A stretch of DNA of 64,000 nt from Streptomyces sp. F63 (GCF_018070345.1 NZ_JAGPXX010000006.1:1-64000); one strand, 5' to 3'; positions 1 to 8,799 are shown, numbered from the stretch's first letter. Made by a program: numbers and translations. Notes: generated by a model from the letters alone, not told the origin.

Positions 1-165
1 CGCATCGACGGCATCTGCCACCCCCAGGACATCTCGGCCAACAACGGACCCAGACTCCCGCAGCAACCGTTATCTCATGCCTGACCAGCAGAAACTGCAC
101 ATGAGGTTCGGAAAGAGAACGGCCTCTCAGTCGCCCTATCATCCGATCCAAAGAGATGAGCACCG

Positions 166-390
166 TTGAGGGGGCCGATAGAGATGACCGCAGCGCGCAT
201 GGCGGCAGCCGTGCTGGCCACATGGGCCACGCTGATCTTGCTCCTACTCGCGCCGTCGCCCCTGCCAGAGCAGTGGCGCTACCACATCTACTCTCCAGCG
301 AGCGTGGGCCTGTGGCTGCTGGCCATGCTCGTCGCCCCTGTCGTGGTCTGCATCGTCAAATGGCCATGGATCAAGTCGGGCGGCAGGTGA
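166..390 (+). CDS. Small hypothetical membrane protein
   Basis: A short open frame of 74 codons from a TTG, or 68 from the in-frame ATG at 184. The product has two hydrophobic stretches (roughly residues 12-30 and 45-65 of the long form) separated by a short polar loop, followed by a basic tail, which fits a two-pass membrane protein. No family is recognisable. It stands alone upstream of a long stretch without genes and faces the 3' end of the large regulator on the other strand. It could be a chance frame. Support is limited to the membrane-like composition and a plausible start. Confidence 0.4.
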   Translation: MRGPIEMTAARMAAAVLATWATLILLLLAPSPLPEQWRYHIYSPASVGLWLLAMLVAPVVVCIVKWPWIKSGGR

Positions 391-1046
391 ACCCCGACTT
401 GTATACGAGCCCGCGGACTACCCCTTAACGCCTGGTCATCAATTACGGGACGGCCCTTAGCCCGCGCTGCAACTATCCGGAAAGCGCTCGGGCGACGGGC
501 GCTGCCCTGACTGCTATTGGCTCCAACCACAGCTGTCCGGGGGCCCACAGCGGGCCGTGTTGGCTCACGCCCCGCAGCCGGAGGGCCGACTCCCTGAGGG
601 GCCGGCCCTTCGCGTTTCTCATCGTCTGAAGGCTTGGGCGACTGGAGGACTGCGAGCTCGGCAGCGGCGTAGCGGGGGCCAGCCCAAGCTCGCGCGCCCA
701 GTGACTCGTCGACCGCCGCCACTGCACCGATGTGAGAGCACGCCCGGCGAAGGAGGATTGGGGTGACGCACGTGCCGCCTGGGTCCAGCCGTATCGCTTT
801 GCACCGCTGGCCCGAGAAGGCCAGCCGCTGAGTTGGCCGACCAGTCACCGGGTCATCGGCAATGCCTTCTTCGTCTTCACGTAGTGCGTGGCCAATGCGG
901 CGTTCCCTCGGGCCAGGCGCGGGTCAACCGCCCGCACCGCTGACTGCTCCGGAAGAGCCTGCTGCTTGCGCGGAGCGAGTAGAGGGCGGTAGGCGCACCC
1001 CGGTCCGCTGGCAGCACGGAGACGTCTGCACTACGGGCGCGACGAA
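391..1046. other. Intergenic stretch without a convincing gene
   Basis: About 650 bases between the small membrane-protein frame and the end of the large STAND regulator. Several frames are open on both strands, as expected for GC-rich DNA, but none has a recognisable domain, a good ribosome site or a consistent composition. Confidence 0.5.
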
Positions 1047-4000
1047 TCACGTCCCCGTGAGGCGACCTGTTTCCCTGCCCGCGGCCCGGCCGCCCAGCCG
1101 TGCGTTCAGACGGTCCCGCAGTTCGTACCCCTCCCTCCCAGGCACCTGCTCGTACACCGTGAGAGCCTCGGCCCAGCAGGTCCGGGCCCGCGCGGACTCC
1201 CCGCGCTCCTCCATGGCGTCACCCAGCACGACCAGGACATCGGCTCTGCGCCGAGCGCCCCCCACCCGTCCCAGCACCGCGAGCGCCAGTTCGGCTTCCG
1301 CTGCAGCCCGGCCGGGCTGACCCGCACCGAGGTGCATCTCGGCGCGCCGGTGGTGCACCATGCCTTCCCCCAGCGCGTGGGCGCACTCCTCATAGATCCC
1401 GAGCGCCTGGTCCAGTTGCTCCAGCGCTTCGGAGATGTGCCCCGCGGCGGACAGGGCGAGCCCCAGCGCATACCGCGACTCGGCGAGGGCGAGGGTGGCG
1501 GCTTCGGAGCCGAGCCGCTCGATGGCCTCCTCGGCGAGCGCGATCGCGCTGCGGACATTGCCCAGGCTCGCCTCGACATGGGAGAGCTGGCACAGGGCGC
1601 TGGCCACGCCGAACGGATTCTCGTCCTCGCGGAACCGTGACAGGGCCTCCCGCAAGCAGCGGTCCGCCTCCGTGTAGCGGCGCTCCTGGAGCGCAATGAC
1701 GCCTCGGTCGTACGGCACCCAGGCGCTGGTCACCGGGTCGTCGATCGCCACGGCCAGCACCAGCGCACGCTGCGCCTCTGCATCGGCCTCCCGCAAGTTT
1801 CCTGCCGTCAGGTGAACCGCCGTGAGCGCGGCACAGGCACGCCCCTCCGCTTGGGCGTCGCGCGCCTCGCGTGCGGCACGCTGCGCTGCGGCCGCCGTGT
1901 CCTGGTACTGACGGAAGTTGCCGGATCCCACGATGTCTTTCACGCTCCACAGCAAGTCGATCGCCCTGCGCAGTTCGGAGCTGTGAACGAGCTGGCGGGC
2001 ACAGGACAGGATGCACTGTGCCTCTGACGCCAGCCAGCGCCGCGCGTCGTCCAGGTACGAGAATTCGACGCCGGGATACCGGGCGGATTCCAGATGTTCC
2101 ACGCTCCGGTCACCGGGATGCTCGACCGCGTACACCCCGGTTGCGGTGGCCAGATAGAAGTCGAGGAGGCGGGTCAGTGCCGCCCGCCGCTCACCCTGGG
2201 AGTGTTCGTCCCTCTCCGCACAAGCGCGGGCGTACAGCCTGGTGAGGTCGTGGTAACGATAGCGGCCCGGGGCCGCCGCCTCCAGGAAGCCGGTGTCGGC
2301 GAGTGCTTCGAAGATGTCCTCCGTGTCCTCGGGGGGTTGGTCGAGCATGGCAGCGGCCGCCGCTAGGGAGATGTCCGGTCCGTCGGCGAGGCCGACGAGA
2401 CGGAAGGCGCGCGCCTGCGTCGGGTCCAGCTGCCCGTACCCCATCTCGAAGGTTGCCTTGACCGCGAGATCGCCGGCCTGCAGCTCGTCGAGGCGGCGGC
2501 GCTCATCGGAAAGCCTGGCGGCAAGTACGGACACGGTCCAGGTACGGCGGGCAGCGAGGCGCGAGGCCGCGATCCGGATCGCCAGCGGAAGGAACCCGCA
2601 GGCGGCGACCACGTCAAGGGCAGCGCTGCGCTCGTTTTCCACACGTTCGCCGCCCACAATCCTGGTGAACAGCTGCAGTGCCTCGTCCGGGCTCATCACA
2701 TCGAGGTCCACAAGATGAGCCCCGGCCAGATCCACCATGCGGACGCGACTGGTGACAAGCGTGGCGCACCCCTCGGCGCTAGGGATGAGCGGGCGTACCT
2801 GGGCGGCATCCCGGGCGTTGTCAAGCAGGACCAGCACTCGGCGGCCGTTCAGCACCGAGCGGTACAACGCCGAGCGTTCCTCCAGCGAGTCGGGGATCGC
2901 CGAGTCCTCCATGCCCAGAGCACGCAGGAAGACCCCGAGGACTGTCTCGGGTTCCGCGGGCCGGACCCCGGTTCCTTGCAGGTCCACGTACAGTTGCCCG
3001 TCGGGAAAGCCCTGGCGCGCCTGGTGGGCGACGTGCACGGCGAGGGTGGTCTTGCCGACGCCTCCGATGCCCGCCAAGGCGGAGATGGCCAGAACGGCCC
3101 CAGGGGAGCTGGCGAGGAGGCCAACGAGTTCCCGTACGAGGGCGGCTCGGCCCGTGAAGTCGAAGACGGTCGCGGGCAATTGCGAGGGCAGCACGCTGCT
3201 CGATGTCGCTTCGCGGCGCGGTGAGGCCACGTACTCAAGGCTCTGGTCGGCAGCAAGGATCCGCTGGTGCAGCTCGCGCAGGCCGGTGCACGGGTCCAAT
3301 CCGAGCTCCTCGGCGAGCAGGCGCCGGGTGTCCGCATACACGGCCAACGCCTCGGCTTGGCGCCCGCTTCGGTACAGAGCGAGCATGAGCAGTTCGCGCA
3401 GGCGCTCACGCAGGGGGTGGGCGGCGGTGAGTGCGGTGAGCTCCGAGACCGCCTCTGCGTGGCGGCCGAGTTCCAGATCCAAGCCCAACCGTGTCTCGCT
3501 GAGCTGAAGCCGCCACTCCTTCAGCCTTTCGCGCTGCGCTTCGGCATAAGGGCCGGGCACGCCTGCTAGAGGCTCTCCGTCCCACAGAGCGAGGGCCTTG
3601 TTGAACATGTCACGTGCCTGTGCTCGTTCCCCGGCCGATCGGAGCTTTTCCGCATCTGCTGCGAGACGTTGCGCATCCGCCAGGTCAACGGATCCGGCCC
3701 CGGTACGCAGCGCGTACCCGCCGGACCCGCTGACCAGCACTTCTGCGGTGAGCACCTTGCGGAGTCTGGCCGCGTACGTACGTAGGGCGGCGAGGGCCGC
3801 TGATGGTGGCTCCTCGCCCCACAGTGCGTCGATCAGCTCGGCAGCCGTGGCTGTGCGCCCCCCATGCAGCAACAGGGCTGCGAGCAGGGCTCGTTGTTGC
3901 GGAGAGCCGGTGGGCAGTTGCTCCGCGTTGCGCCACGCCCGAACTGGACCGAGCACGCTGAAACGCATCGCCTGTGTGCCCTCGTCGCCCCGGTCCGGTG

Positions 4001-5099
4001 TTGACCGGTCCGTGATGATGGGCCTGACGGTGGAATGCGGCGGCGTTGGTCGCCCGAGGTCGGTTTCCCAAGACGCTGTTGGCTCGGGTGCCGGTCGCCG
4101 GAGGTCGGTCTCGCGGCGCCCTGGGGGCTCGGGTGCTGGAATGGGTGCTCGGGGAGCATGGCCGGCGCCCCGTCGCATGACGCCCCAGCGCCGTGCGGCC
4201 TCCGTGAACAGGGCCCTGACATCGTCAATCCCGCGGTTGTCTCGCGTGTCTTGGGCCGTTTCGCCTTCCACCGCAGCGAGGCTGAGCAGTGCGGCGACCG
4301 ACTGCGGATGGTTGGCCCCCATCGTCGCCGCGGCCTTCTGGGACGCCACGGCCAGGACGTGCGCGGCGCGTTGCATACGGTCACGGTCCCGGGCGGCTCG
4401 CGCAGACTCGAACTCGGCGGTGGCCAGCGCGACCAGCGCCGACAGGGACTGCGGGTGCTCGCCGCCCAGCAGGGCCACTAAGCGGCGGACGGCCCGCTCC
4501 AGGGCATCCAGCAAACGGTCCGCGTCTTCGTGGCGGCCCTGTCGCCGTGCCGTCTCCGTGAGAATGGACAGCACCAAGAGGCTTACTTCCGGCTCGTCCT
4601 CGGGGTGCTCCGCTGCAGCCAGCCGCTCCAGAGCCTGCTTGGCCGTCCGGTCGGCCCCTTCCCCGTCTCTCAGCCGCATCTTGAGCGCCGCGAGGTTGGC
4701 GAGCGTGCGCGCGGCCGTCGCGCCTCGGTCCGGGTCCGGGTGGTCCGGGTCGAACTGGAGGGCGGAGGACAGCACTGTCGCGGCGGCGGCCAGATACCCG
4801 CGGTCGGCCAGCGTCACGGCCAACTGGTTGCGCGAGGCGATGTCGAGGTTCAGCCCGTCGGCGTCCCACGTCAGTCGGGACACCACGTGCTGTAAGAGGG
4901 CCTGCGACGCCATGTGCCGGCCGAGGCTGTCGAGGAGTGCCGTCAGGAGGGCGAGATCGTGGCTGAGGGTCGGGTGGCGCAGCACGTGTTCGTCCGTACT
5001 CAGACGTTCCACGGCAAGCATGGTCTGCGCGGTCGCGGTGCTGTCGCCCCGCACCGCGAGCGTGGCGTAATAGAGGGCGTCCTGCCAGGCATCGTTCAT
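1047..5099 (-). CDS. TPR-SARP-NB-ARC-TPR signalling ATPase (AfsR-like STAND protein)
   Basis: A 1350-residue protein in one uninterrupted frame. Residues ~1-300 are helical TPR-like repeats. Residues ~310-377 are a Pro/Arg/Thr-rich linker. Residues ~378-460 form a SARP OmpR-like winged helix and ~466-615 the BTAD domain. An NB-ARC ATPase follows, with P-loop GIGGVGKTT at 677-685, Walker B RVLVLLDN at ~754-761, a TSR sensor at ~783 and a GLPLA-like motif at ~836. Residues ~1000-1330 are more TPRs. Normal AfsR-type proteins begin with the SARP domain, so the TPR block in front is an added module. The ATG overlaps the stop of the protease gene, so translation is coupled. Family knowledge suggests an NTP-gated sensor. 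The DNA target and trigger are unknown. An internal ATG at 3968 could give a conventional SARP start, but nothing interrupts the long frame. Confidence 0.9.
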   Translation of the reverse strand: MNDAWQDALYYATLAVRGDSTATAQTMLAVERLSTDEHVLRHPTLSHDLALLTALLDSLGRHMASQALLQHVVSRLTWDADGLNLDIASRNQLAVTLADRGYLAAAATVLSSALQFDPDHPDPDRGATAARTLANLAALKMRLRDGEGADRTAKQALERLAAAEHPEDEPEVSLLVLSILTETARRQGRHEDADRLLDALERAVRRLVALLGGEHPQSLSALVALATAEFESARAARDRDRMQRAAHVLAVASQKAAATMGANHPQSVAALLSLAAVEGETAQDTRDNRGIDDVRALFTEAARRWGVMRRGAGHAPRAPIPAPEPPGRRETDLRRPAPEPTASWETDLGRPTPPHSTVRPIITDRSTPDRGDEGTQAMRFSVLGPVRAWRNAEQLPTGSPQQRALLAALLLHGGRTATAAELIDALWGEEPPSAALAALRTYAARLRKVLTAEVLVSGSGGYALRTGAGSVDLADAQRLAADAEKLRSAGERAQARDMFNKALALWDGEPLAGVPGPYAEAQRERLKEWRLQLSETRLGLDLELGRHAEAVSELTALTAAHPLRERLRELLMLALYRSGRQAEALAVYADTRRLLAEELGLDPCTGLRELHQRILAADQSLEYVASPRREATSSSVLPSQLPATVFDFTGRAALVRELVGLLASSPGAVLAISALAGIGGVGKTTLAVHVAHQARQGFPDGQLYVDLQGTGVRPAEPETVLGVFLRALGMEDSAIPDSLEERSALYRSVLNGRRVLVLLDNARDAAQVRPLIPSAEGCATLVTSRVRMVDLAGAHLVDLDVMSPDEALQLFTRIVGGERVENERSAALDVVAACGFLPLAIRIAASRLAARRTWTVSVLAARLSDERRRLDELQAGDLAVKATFEMGYGQLDPTQARAFRLVGLADGPDISLAAAAAMLDQPPEDTEDIFEALADTGFLEAAAPGRYRYHDLTRLYARACAERDEHSQGERRAALTRLLDFYLATATGVYAVEHPGDRSVEHLESARYPGVEFSYLDDARRWLASEAQCILSCARQLVHSSELRRAIDLLWSVKDIVGSGNFRQYQDTAAAAQRAAREARDAQAEGRACAALTAVHLTAGNLREADAEAQRALVLAVAIDDPVTSAWVPYDRGVIALQERRYTEADRCLREALSRFREDENPFGVASALCQLSHVEASLGNVRSAIALAEEAIERLGSEAATLALAESRYALGLALSAAGHISEALEQLDQALGIYEECAHALGEGMVHHRRAEMHLGAGQPGRAAAEAELALAVLGRVGGARRRADVLVVLGDAMEERGESARARTCWAEALTVYEQVPGREGYELRDRLNARLGGRAAGRETGRLTGT

Positions 5100-5926
5100 G
5101 CGCCGCCCTCGTTCCTCTCGCCTTCGATGAGCGCCTTCACGGCCATGAACTTGAGTTCGGCGATCTGGGACGGATCGATGAGGCTGCGCTGCGCCCAGGC
5201 ATCGAGCTGGAGCAACAGCGCCTCCGTGTCCACGAACCGCGCAGGCGTCGCACCGTCCCGAGCGGGCGGGTCACGGTCGGGGCCCGGGCGGTCGGGGGCC
5301 GGCGGCCTGAGCACGTCGATGAGGTGGACGACATCGAGGTGGTCGAAGCGGCGGATGGCTTCCCTGATGGTGGCGGCGAACAGCACGTTGGCGGCGCGCG
5401 CCTCGGCTGCCCGGTCCGGGGCCTGCTCGATGAGGATGCCGACGACCGCAGGCTGCCGGGTGCCGTCATCCCCCACACCTTCGATCGGCCCTCCCGAGTA
5501 GCCGGAGTAGTCGCCGAGATGCTGGTCCGCCGTGAGCTGCAGCGCTTCGATGGTCGCGCCCCCGACGCAAAGGTGCGGTGTGGCGCCTGCGTTGACCCGG
5601 CCGCTGAGATGTGCTTCGTGTGCGGCAGGACGGTAGGGGCCGCGCCAGCGGTCTCCGTCGCGGGCGACGTCGGCCGTGGGGATCGGCAGGGTGACCTGGT
5701 GCTCGGCGCCGATCTCGACGAGGGCCAGGTCGGCTTCTTTGTCCTGGCGGCAGATGCGTCCCTCGACCCGCTCTCCGCCCGCCAGTTCGATGTCGACGTC
5801 TTCGTTGAGGGCCAAGCCGCGCAGGCAGTGCAGTGCGGTGAGCACGAACCGGCGGGTGAGCAGGAAGCCACCGCCCAGCCGCTGCTGAGCCTGGTACAAG
5901 TCGACCCAGTAGCCCATGCCCGTCAC
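5096..5926 (-). CDS. Trypsin-like serine protease of a conflict system
   Basis: A 276-residue protein with a trypsin fold and no signal peptide, so it probably acts in the cytoplasm. The triad is visible: His33 in TALHC, Asp66 in EADLAL and Ser144 in GYSGGP. The last ~70 residues form a Pro/Arg-rich linker and a short helical tail that may recruit the partner. The gene overlaps the Trypco1-like gene upstream and the STAND ATPase gene downstream, each by four bases. In the trypsin/NB-ARC conflict systems described by comparative genomics, such proteases are proposed effectors or activators released by the ATPase. Substrates cannot be told from sequence. Confidence 0.85.
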   Translation of the reverse strand: MTGMGYWVDLYQAQQRLGGGFLLTRRFVLTALHCLRGLALNEDVDIELAGGERVEGRICRQDKEADLALVEIGAEHQVTLPIPTADVARDGDRWRGPYRPAAHEAHLSGRVNAGATPHLCVGGATIEALQLTADQHLGDYSGYSGGPIEGVGDDGTRQPAVVGILIEQAPDRAAEARAANVLFAATIREAIRRFDHLDVVHLIDVLRPPAPDRPGPDRDPPARDGATPARFVDTEALLLQLDAWAQRSLIDPSQIAELKFMAVKALIEGERNEGGA

Positions 5927-6234
5927 GGGTTCCTCGGGGTGCGCTCCACGGTGAGGGTGACCTCGAACGAGGCCTCAGCCGACGCCTTGGACAGGATGAC
6001 TCCGGCTTCGGCCGCGAGGGTCAGACCGAAGGTGACGTCCAGGCTGGTGATCCGCCAGCCATCGCGCTCGGGGACCTGCGCCAGGGACTGCTGGGCGAGG
6101 GAGGAGGCCTGGACGATCGCCTCCTCGATCTCGGCTGCGCGCTCACCGAGGGACGAGGTCGTCCGTGTTCGGCTGGAGATCTGCCTGTTCCCGGCTGTGT
6201 CGAGCGCGACCGTCTCGACCCTGACATCGGCCAT
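5923..6234 (-). CDS. Trypsin-co-occurring domain protein (Trypco1 / CU044_2847 family)
   Basis: A 103-residue protein. I chose ATG 6234 because a strong GGGGGAAG ribosome site precedes it; the longer frame upstream lacks one. The pattern is a short N-terminal strand region, a central helix containing ERAAEIEEAI, and a C-terminal part with the FGLTLAAEAG signature followed by an alternating strand ending in FEVTLTVER. That is the layout of the small domain that accompanies trypsin-like proteases in STAND conflict operons. It is first in the operon and overlaps the protease gene. Family knowledge suggests it helps sense or present the trigger; this is inferred, not shown. Confidence 0.75.
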   Translation of the reverse strand: MADVRVETVALDTAGNRQISSRTRTTSSLGERAAEIEEAIVQASSLAQQSLAQVPERDGWRITSLDVTFGLTLAAEAGVILSKASAEASFEVTLTVERTPRNP

Positions 6235-6455
6235 GAACGTACTTCCCCCGTGTCCCGGCACCTTCGTCGGTGGTAGGTAATCCCGACGCGAGCCTAGCCG
6301 CGCGGCCCGGGCGGTGCGACCACTTCTCGGACGTACCGGGCCGGCAGGCCGAACTGCGTACCAGGCGGCCCGGTACAGACGGTCGCCGTGCTCAGGTTCG
6401 CAGACTGGACCATCGGCCCTCGCGGAGGCGCTCGCCCTGGCCCGCAACGGCGAAC

Positions 6456-6806
6456 CTACTCTGGGGATGACGAGCGGGCCTCGGAGCCTTGATGCACAGT
6501 GTCGTGGGACAGGCAGGGTTCGGAAGGTCGCGGCTCTCCGGCGGGGGTGAGCGGAGGTCCGGGCGTTGTGCTCCTGATGGCGGGCGTCGGCCCGGTGAGG
6601 ACGGTGCGGAGGGCTGCTGCGTCGGTGCGGACTGCCGCGCCCCGGCTGTGGCCGGGGACGACCCAGGTGGGTGGGCGTCGGTGGGGTCCGCAGTCGGTGG
6701 TGTTCTCCATGATGGCCGCGACTGCGGGCAGGTTGCGCAGGGCATCGGTGGCTGCGCTGGAGGTGAGGAGAATCTGTACGAGGTCGTGGTCATGGCAGAT
6801 CAGCAC
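6456..6806 (-). CDS. Hypothetical protein cut off by the IS3 left end
   Basis: A 116-codon frame read leftwards from the IS3 element. The first ~55 residues look protein-like (begins MLICHDHDLVQILL), while the rest is Pro/Ser/Thr-rich. The same frame is open up to the IS boundary at about 6841 with no ribosome site at the GTG, so this is probably the 3' remainder of a gene whose start was lost when the IS inserted or an adjacent deletion occurred. The right flank of the IS holds an unrelated gene on the other strand, which favours deletion. No family is recognised. Confidence 0.3.
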   Translation of the reverse strand: MLICHDHDLVQILLTSSAATDALRNLPAVAAIMENTTDCGPHRRPPTWVVPGHSRGAAVRTDAAALRTVLTGPTPAIRSTTPGPPLTPAGEPRPSEPCLSHDTVHQGSEARSSSPE

Positions 6807-6914
6807 TGGGCCGATGTGGTGGTTGCGGTCGCGCCCCTCCCTGACACTGTTGGGTGAGACACCCCGGCGTGATCAGTTAGCCTGGGTGGACGAACGAGCA
6901 GGAGAACCTCCCGC

Positions 6915-7297
6915 ATGACCGGCACCAGCGGTTCCGGCCCCGATCCGGCGCCGATGCCGAAGCGCCGCACCTTCACTGCCGAGTACAAGCTGCGGATCGT
7001 CGCCGAGTACGACGCCGCCCCGGCCGGCGAGAAGGGCGCCATCCTGCGCCGCGAGCGCTTGTATTCCTCTCACGTGCTCGAGTGGCGCGCCGCCCGTGAC
7101 GCCGGCGCGCTCGCGCAGCTGACCGACCACCGCACCAGCCCTGCCCGCCCCAGGAAGCACCCGGCCGAGGCCGAGAACGCCAGGCTGCGGCGGGAGAACG
7201 AGCGGCTGCGTGCGGAGGTGGACCAGAAGAAGGCGGCACTGGAGGTGCTGGGAAAACACACGCGCTCTTGCAGTCACTGTCCAAGAGCGCGGACTGA
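6915..7297 (+). pseudogene. IS3 OrfA (HTH/leucine-zipper protein), frame lost near its end
   Basis: ATG 6915 follows an AGGAG site inside the IS. The product starts with the IS3 OrfA helix-turn-helix (KRRTFTAEYKLRIV) and has a leucine-zipper region (ARLRRENERLRAEV). At residue 113 (GGA at 7251) the frame turns to nonsense. One frame back, the expected family ending (KTHALLQSLSKSAD then TGA at 7295) is present. A single missing A in the A-run at 7253-7256 explains this. Alternatively the run is a slippery site, but slippage there would only reach the OrfA stop, not OrfB. Confidence 0.65.
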
Positions 7298-8322
7298 GCC
7301 AGGTCCTGGACGGCCACCTGCACGCAGCGGTCGAGGAGTTGAGGCCGCTGGTGGGCATCGTGGACGCCTGCCGGATCACCGGACGCTCCCGGGCGACCCA
7401 CCACCGGCGGCTGCACCCCAAACCGCCGGCACCCAAGCGACCGCGTCCGGCCCCGGTCACCGCGCTGTCGGCCACCGAGCGAGCCGCAGTGCTGGCGCTG
7501 ATGAACAGCGGCGAGTACGCCGAACTGCCGCCGGCCCAGATCTACGCCCGCGAACTGGACGAGGGCCGCTACCACTGCTCCGAGCGCACGATGTACCGGA
7601 TCCTGAAGGAGGCCGGGCAGGACGGCGAGCGGCGCCGGATCGCCACCCACGGCGCCAAGACCGTGCCCGAACTGGTCGCTGACGCCCCTTCGCAGGTGTT
7701 CACCCGGGACATCACGAAGCTGGCCGGTCCGGACAAGGGCATCTGGTACCACGCCTACGTCATCATTGACATCTACAGCCGCTACATCGTCGGCTGGACG
7801 GTGGAATGTGCCGAATCGGCCGACCGCGCCGAGGAGTTGATTCGCGAGACCATCGAACGCAACGGCATCGTGCCCGAGACCGTGCACGCCGACCGGGGCA
7901 CCTCCATGACCTCCAAGAAGGTCTCGCAACTGCTGATCGACCTCGGAGTCACCCGCAGCCACTCACGCGCCAAGGTGAGCAACGACAACCCCTACAGCGA
8001 AAGCCACTTCAAGACCACCAAGTACCAGCCCGACTTCCCGCAGAGGTTCGACTCACTGACACACGCCCGGGAGTGGATGGACGGCTTCATCAGCTACTAC
8101 GACCACGTCCACCGGCACTCCGGGATCGGCTATCACACGCCGGCCAGCGTGCACTTCGGCACCGCGGAACTGGTACGCGAGCACCGAGCCGCCACCCTCG
8201 CAGCCGCCTACGAACGGCATCCGGAGCGGTTCAACCGCCGCCCCGTCCCGCCATCGATCCCCCGCCAGGCATGGATCAACGACCCCGCCAAGCGACGCCA
8301 AACCGAACAACAGAGTTCATAG
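7210..8322 (+). CDS. IS3 OrfB transposase (DDE integrase core)
   Basis: An integrase-core transposase of the IS3 family. The catalytic triad is visible as Asp167 (FTRDITKL), Asp228 (HADRGTS) and Glu264 (NPYSESHFK), counted from the GTG at 7210. The last two are 35 residues apart, the classic DD(35)E spacing. The N-terminal half has the HTH_21-type region and the C-terminus the usual WYNH-like region (here SYYDHVHRHSGIGY). The true start is uncertain because IS3 OrfB is normally made as an OrfAB fusion by frameshifting. OrfB itself looks intact. Confidence 0.85.
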   Translation: MRRWTRRRRHWRCWENTRALAVTVQERGLSQVLDGHLHAAVEELRPLVGIVDACRITGRSRATHHRRLHPKPPAPKRPRPAPVTALSATERAAVLALMNSGEYAELPPAQIYARELDEGRYHCSERTMYRILKEAGQDGERRRIATHGAKTVPELVADAPSQVFTRDITKLAGPDKGIWYHAYVIIDIYSRYIVGWTVECAESADRAEELIRETIERNGIVPETVHADRGTSMTSKKVSQLLIDLGVTRSHSRAKVSNDNPYSESHFKTTKYQPDFPQRFDSLTHAREWMDGFISYYDHVHRHSGIGYHTPASVHFGTAELVREHRAATLAAAYERHPERFNRRPVPPSIPRQAWINDPAKRRQTEQQSS

Positions 8323-8350
8323 CATCATATTCGTCTCATTTGACTTGACA

Positions 8351-8527
8351 GGCACCGCCACCGGAACAATGAAGATCAGAGGAACTTATCGGGGCGATGA
8401 CGTCGTGCACTACTACGATCCGACCAAGAGGCTGAATGTGATGACCGACCGCAATGGGCAGTTCATCAGCGGGTGGAAGCTCAACAGGAAACAGGCGGAG
8501 AACGTTCTCGAACGAGGAAGTCTGTGA
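8351..8527 (+). pseudogene. C-terminal remnant of a colicin D-like polymorphic toxin
   Basis: The frame begins at the IS3 edge and runs 58 codons to TGA at 8525-8527. The peptide has a GTYRG motif, a YYDP turn, FISGWKL and a final NVLERGSL. I recognise this as the end of colicin D-like tRNase domains found at the tips of Streptomyces secreted toxins. Everything upstream, including the start of the nuclease domain and the secretion part, is missing. The IS insertion or a deletion next to it removed it. The colicin-type immunity gene starts immediately downstream, which supports the call. It cannot be a functional toxin as it stands. Confidence 0.6.
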
Positions 8528-8799
8528 TGCCGGGACCATTGGACCCCTTTGTGGTGATCGCCCGGCGAGCCGTCGCCGGGCAGCTCACACTCGAAGGGTT
8601 CGAGGCGGAGTTCTTGGCGCTCTTCAAAGAGGCCGATGGGCTCTCGGATGTCGAGTTCGGCATCCTGAACCAACTCTTCCACGTGGTCGAGGACTACGTC
8701 CCGGATGCGGCCGACCGGGATCCGGGCGACGCGGCAGCTGAGCAACTACTGGACGCGGTCCGGGAGTTTCTGCGTCACGTCGAGGGCAGCCGGCCGTGA
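8527..8799 (+). CDS. Colicin D-type immunity protein (copy A)
   Basis: A 90-residue acidic helical protein resembling the colicin immunity family. Such proteins bind the active site of colicin D-type tRNases. The ATG is preceded by GAGGAAG inside the toxin tail and overlaps the toxin stop, so toxin and immunity were coupled. Its partner toxin is reduced to a remnant, leaving an orphan immunity gene that may still protect against kin carrying the full toxin. Copy B at 18990 differs at 7 of 90 residues. The next gene overlaps by four bases. Confidence 0.65.
   Translation: MPGPLDPFVVIARRAVAGQLTLEGFEAEFLALFKEADGLSDVEFGILNQLFHVVEDYVPDAADRDPGDAAAEQLLDAVREFLRHVEGSRP

Larger units (their letters stand above)
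6842..8350 (+). mobile_element. IS3-family insertion sequence
   Basis: Two overlapping transposase frames, orfA and orfB, lie between imperfect terminal inverted repeats. The left end reads TGACACTGTTGGGTGAGAC from 6842. The complement of the right end reads TGTCAAGTCAAATGAGAC, ending at 8350. Both start TG.CA, as usual for IS3. No matching 3-4 base target duplication flanks the ends, so one side has probably been rearranged since insertion. The right end sits directly against the 3' part of a toxin gene. Confidence 0.8.

Noticed and set aside
288..848. Minus-strand frame of 186 codons near the left edge
   Set aside because: No domain, no ribosome site, and Arg/Pro/Gly-rich composition typical of chance frames in GC-rich DNA.
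3598..5070. Plus-strand frame of 490 codons opposite the STAND regulator
   Set aside because: Arg/Ser/Ala-rich shadow of the real gene. The minus-strand product has clear SARP, NB-ARC and TPR motifs.
6842..8350. Target-site duplication for the IS3 element
   Set aside because: The bases next to the two ends (CCC on the left, GGC on the right) do not match, so no duplication is reported.
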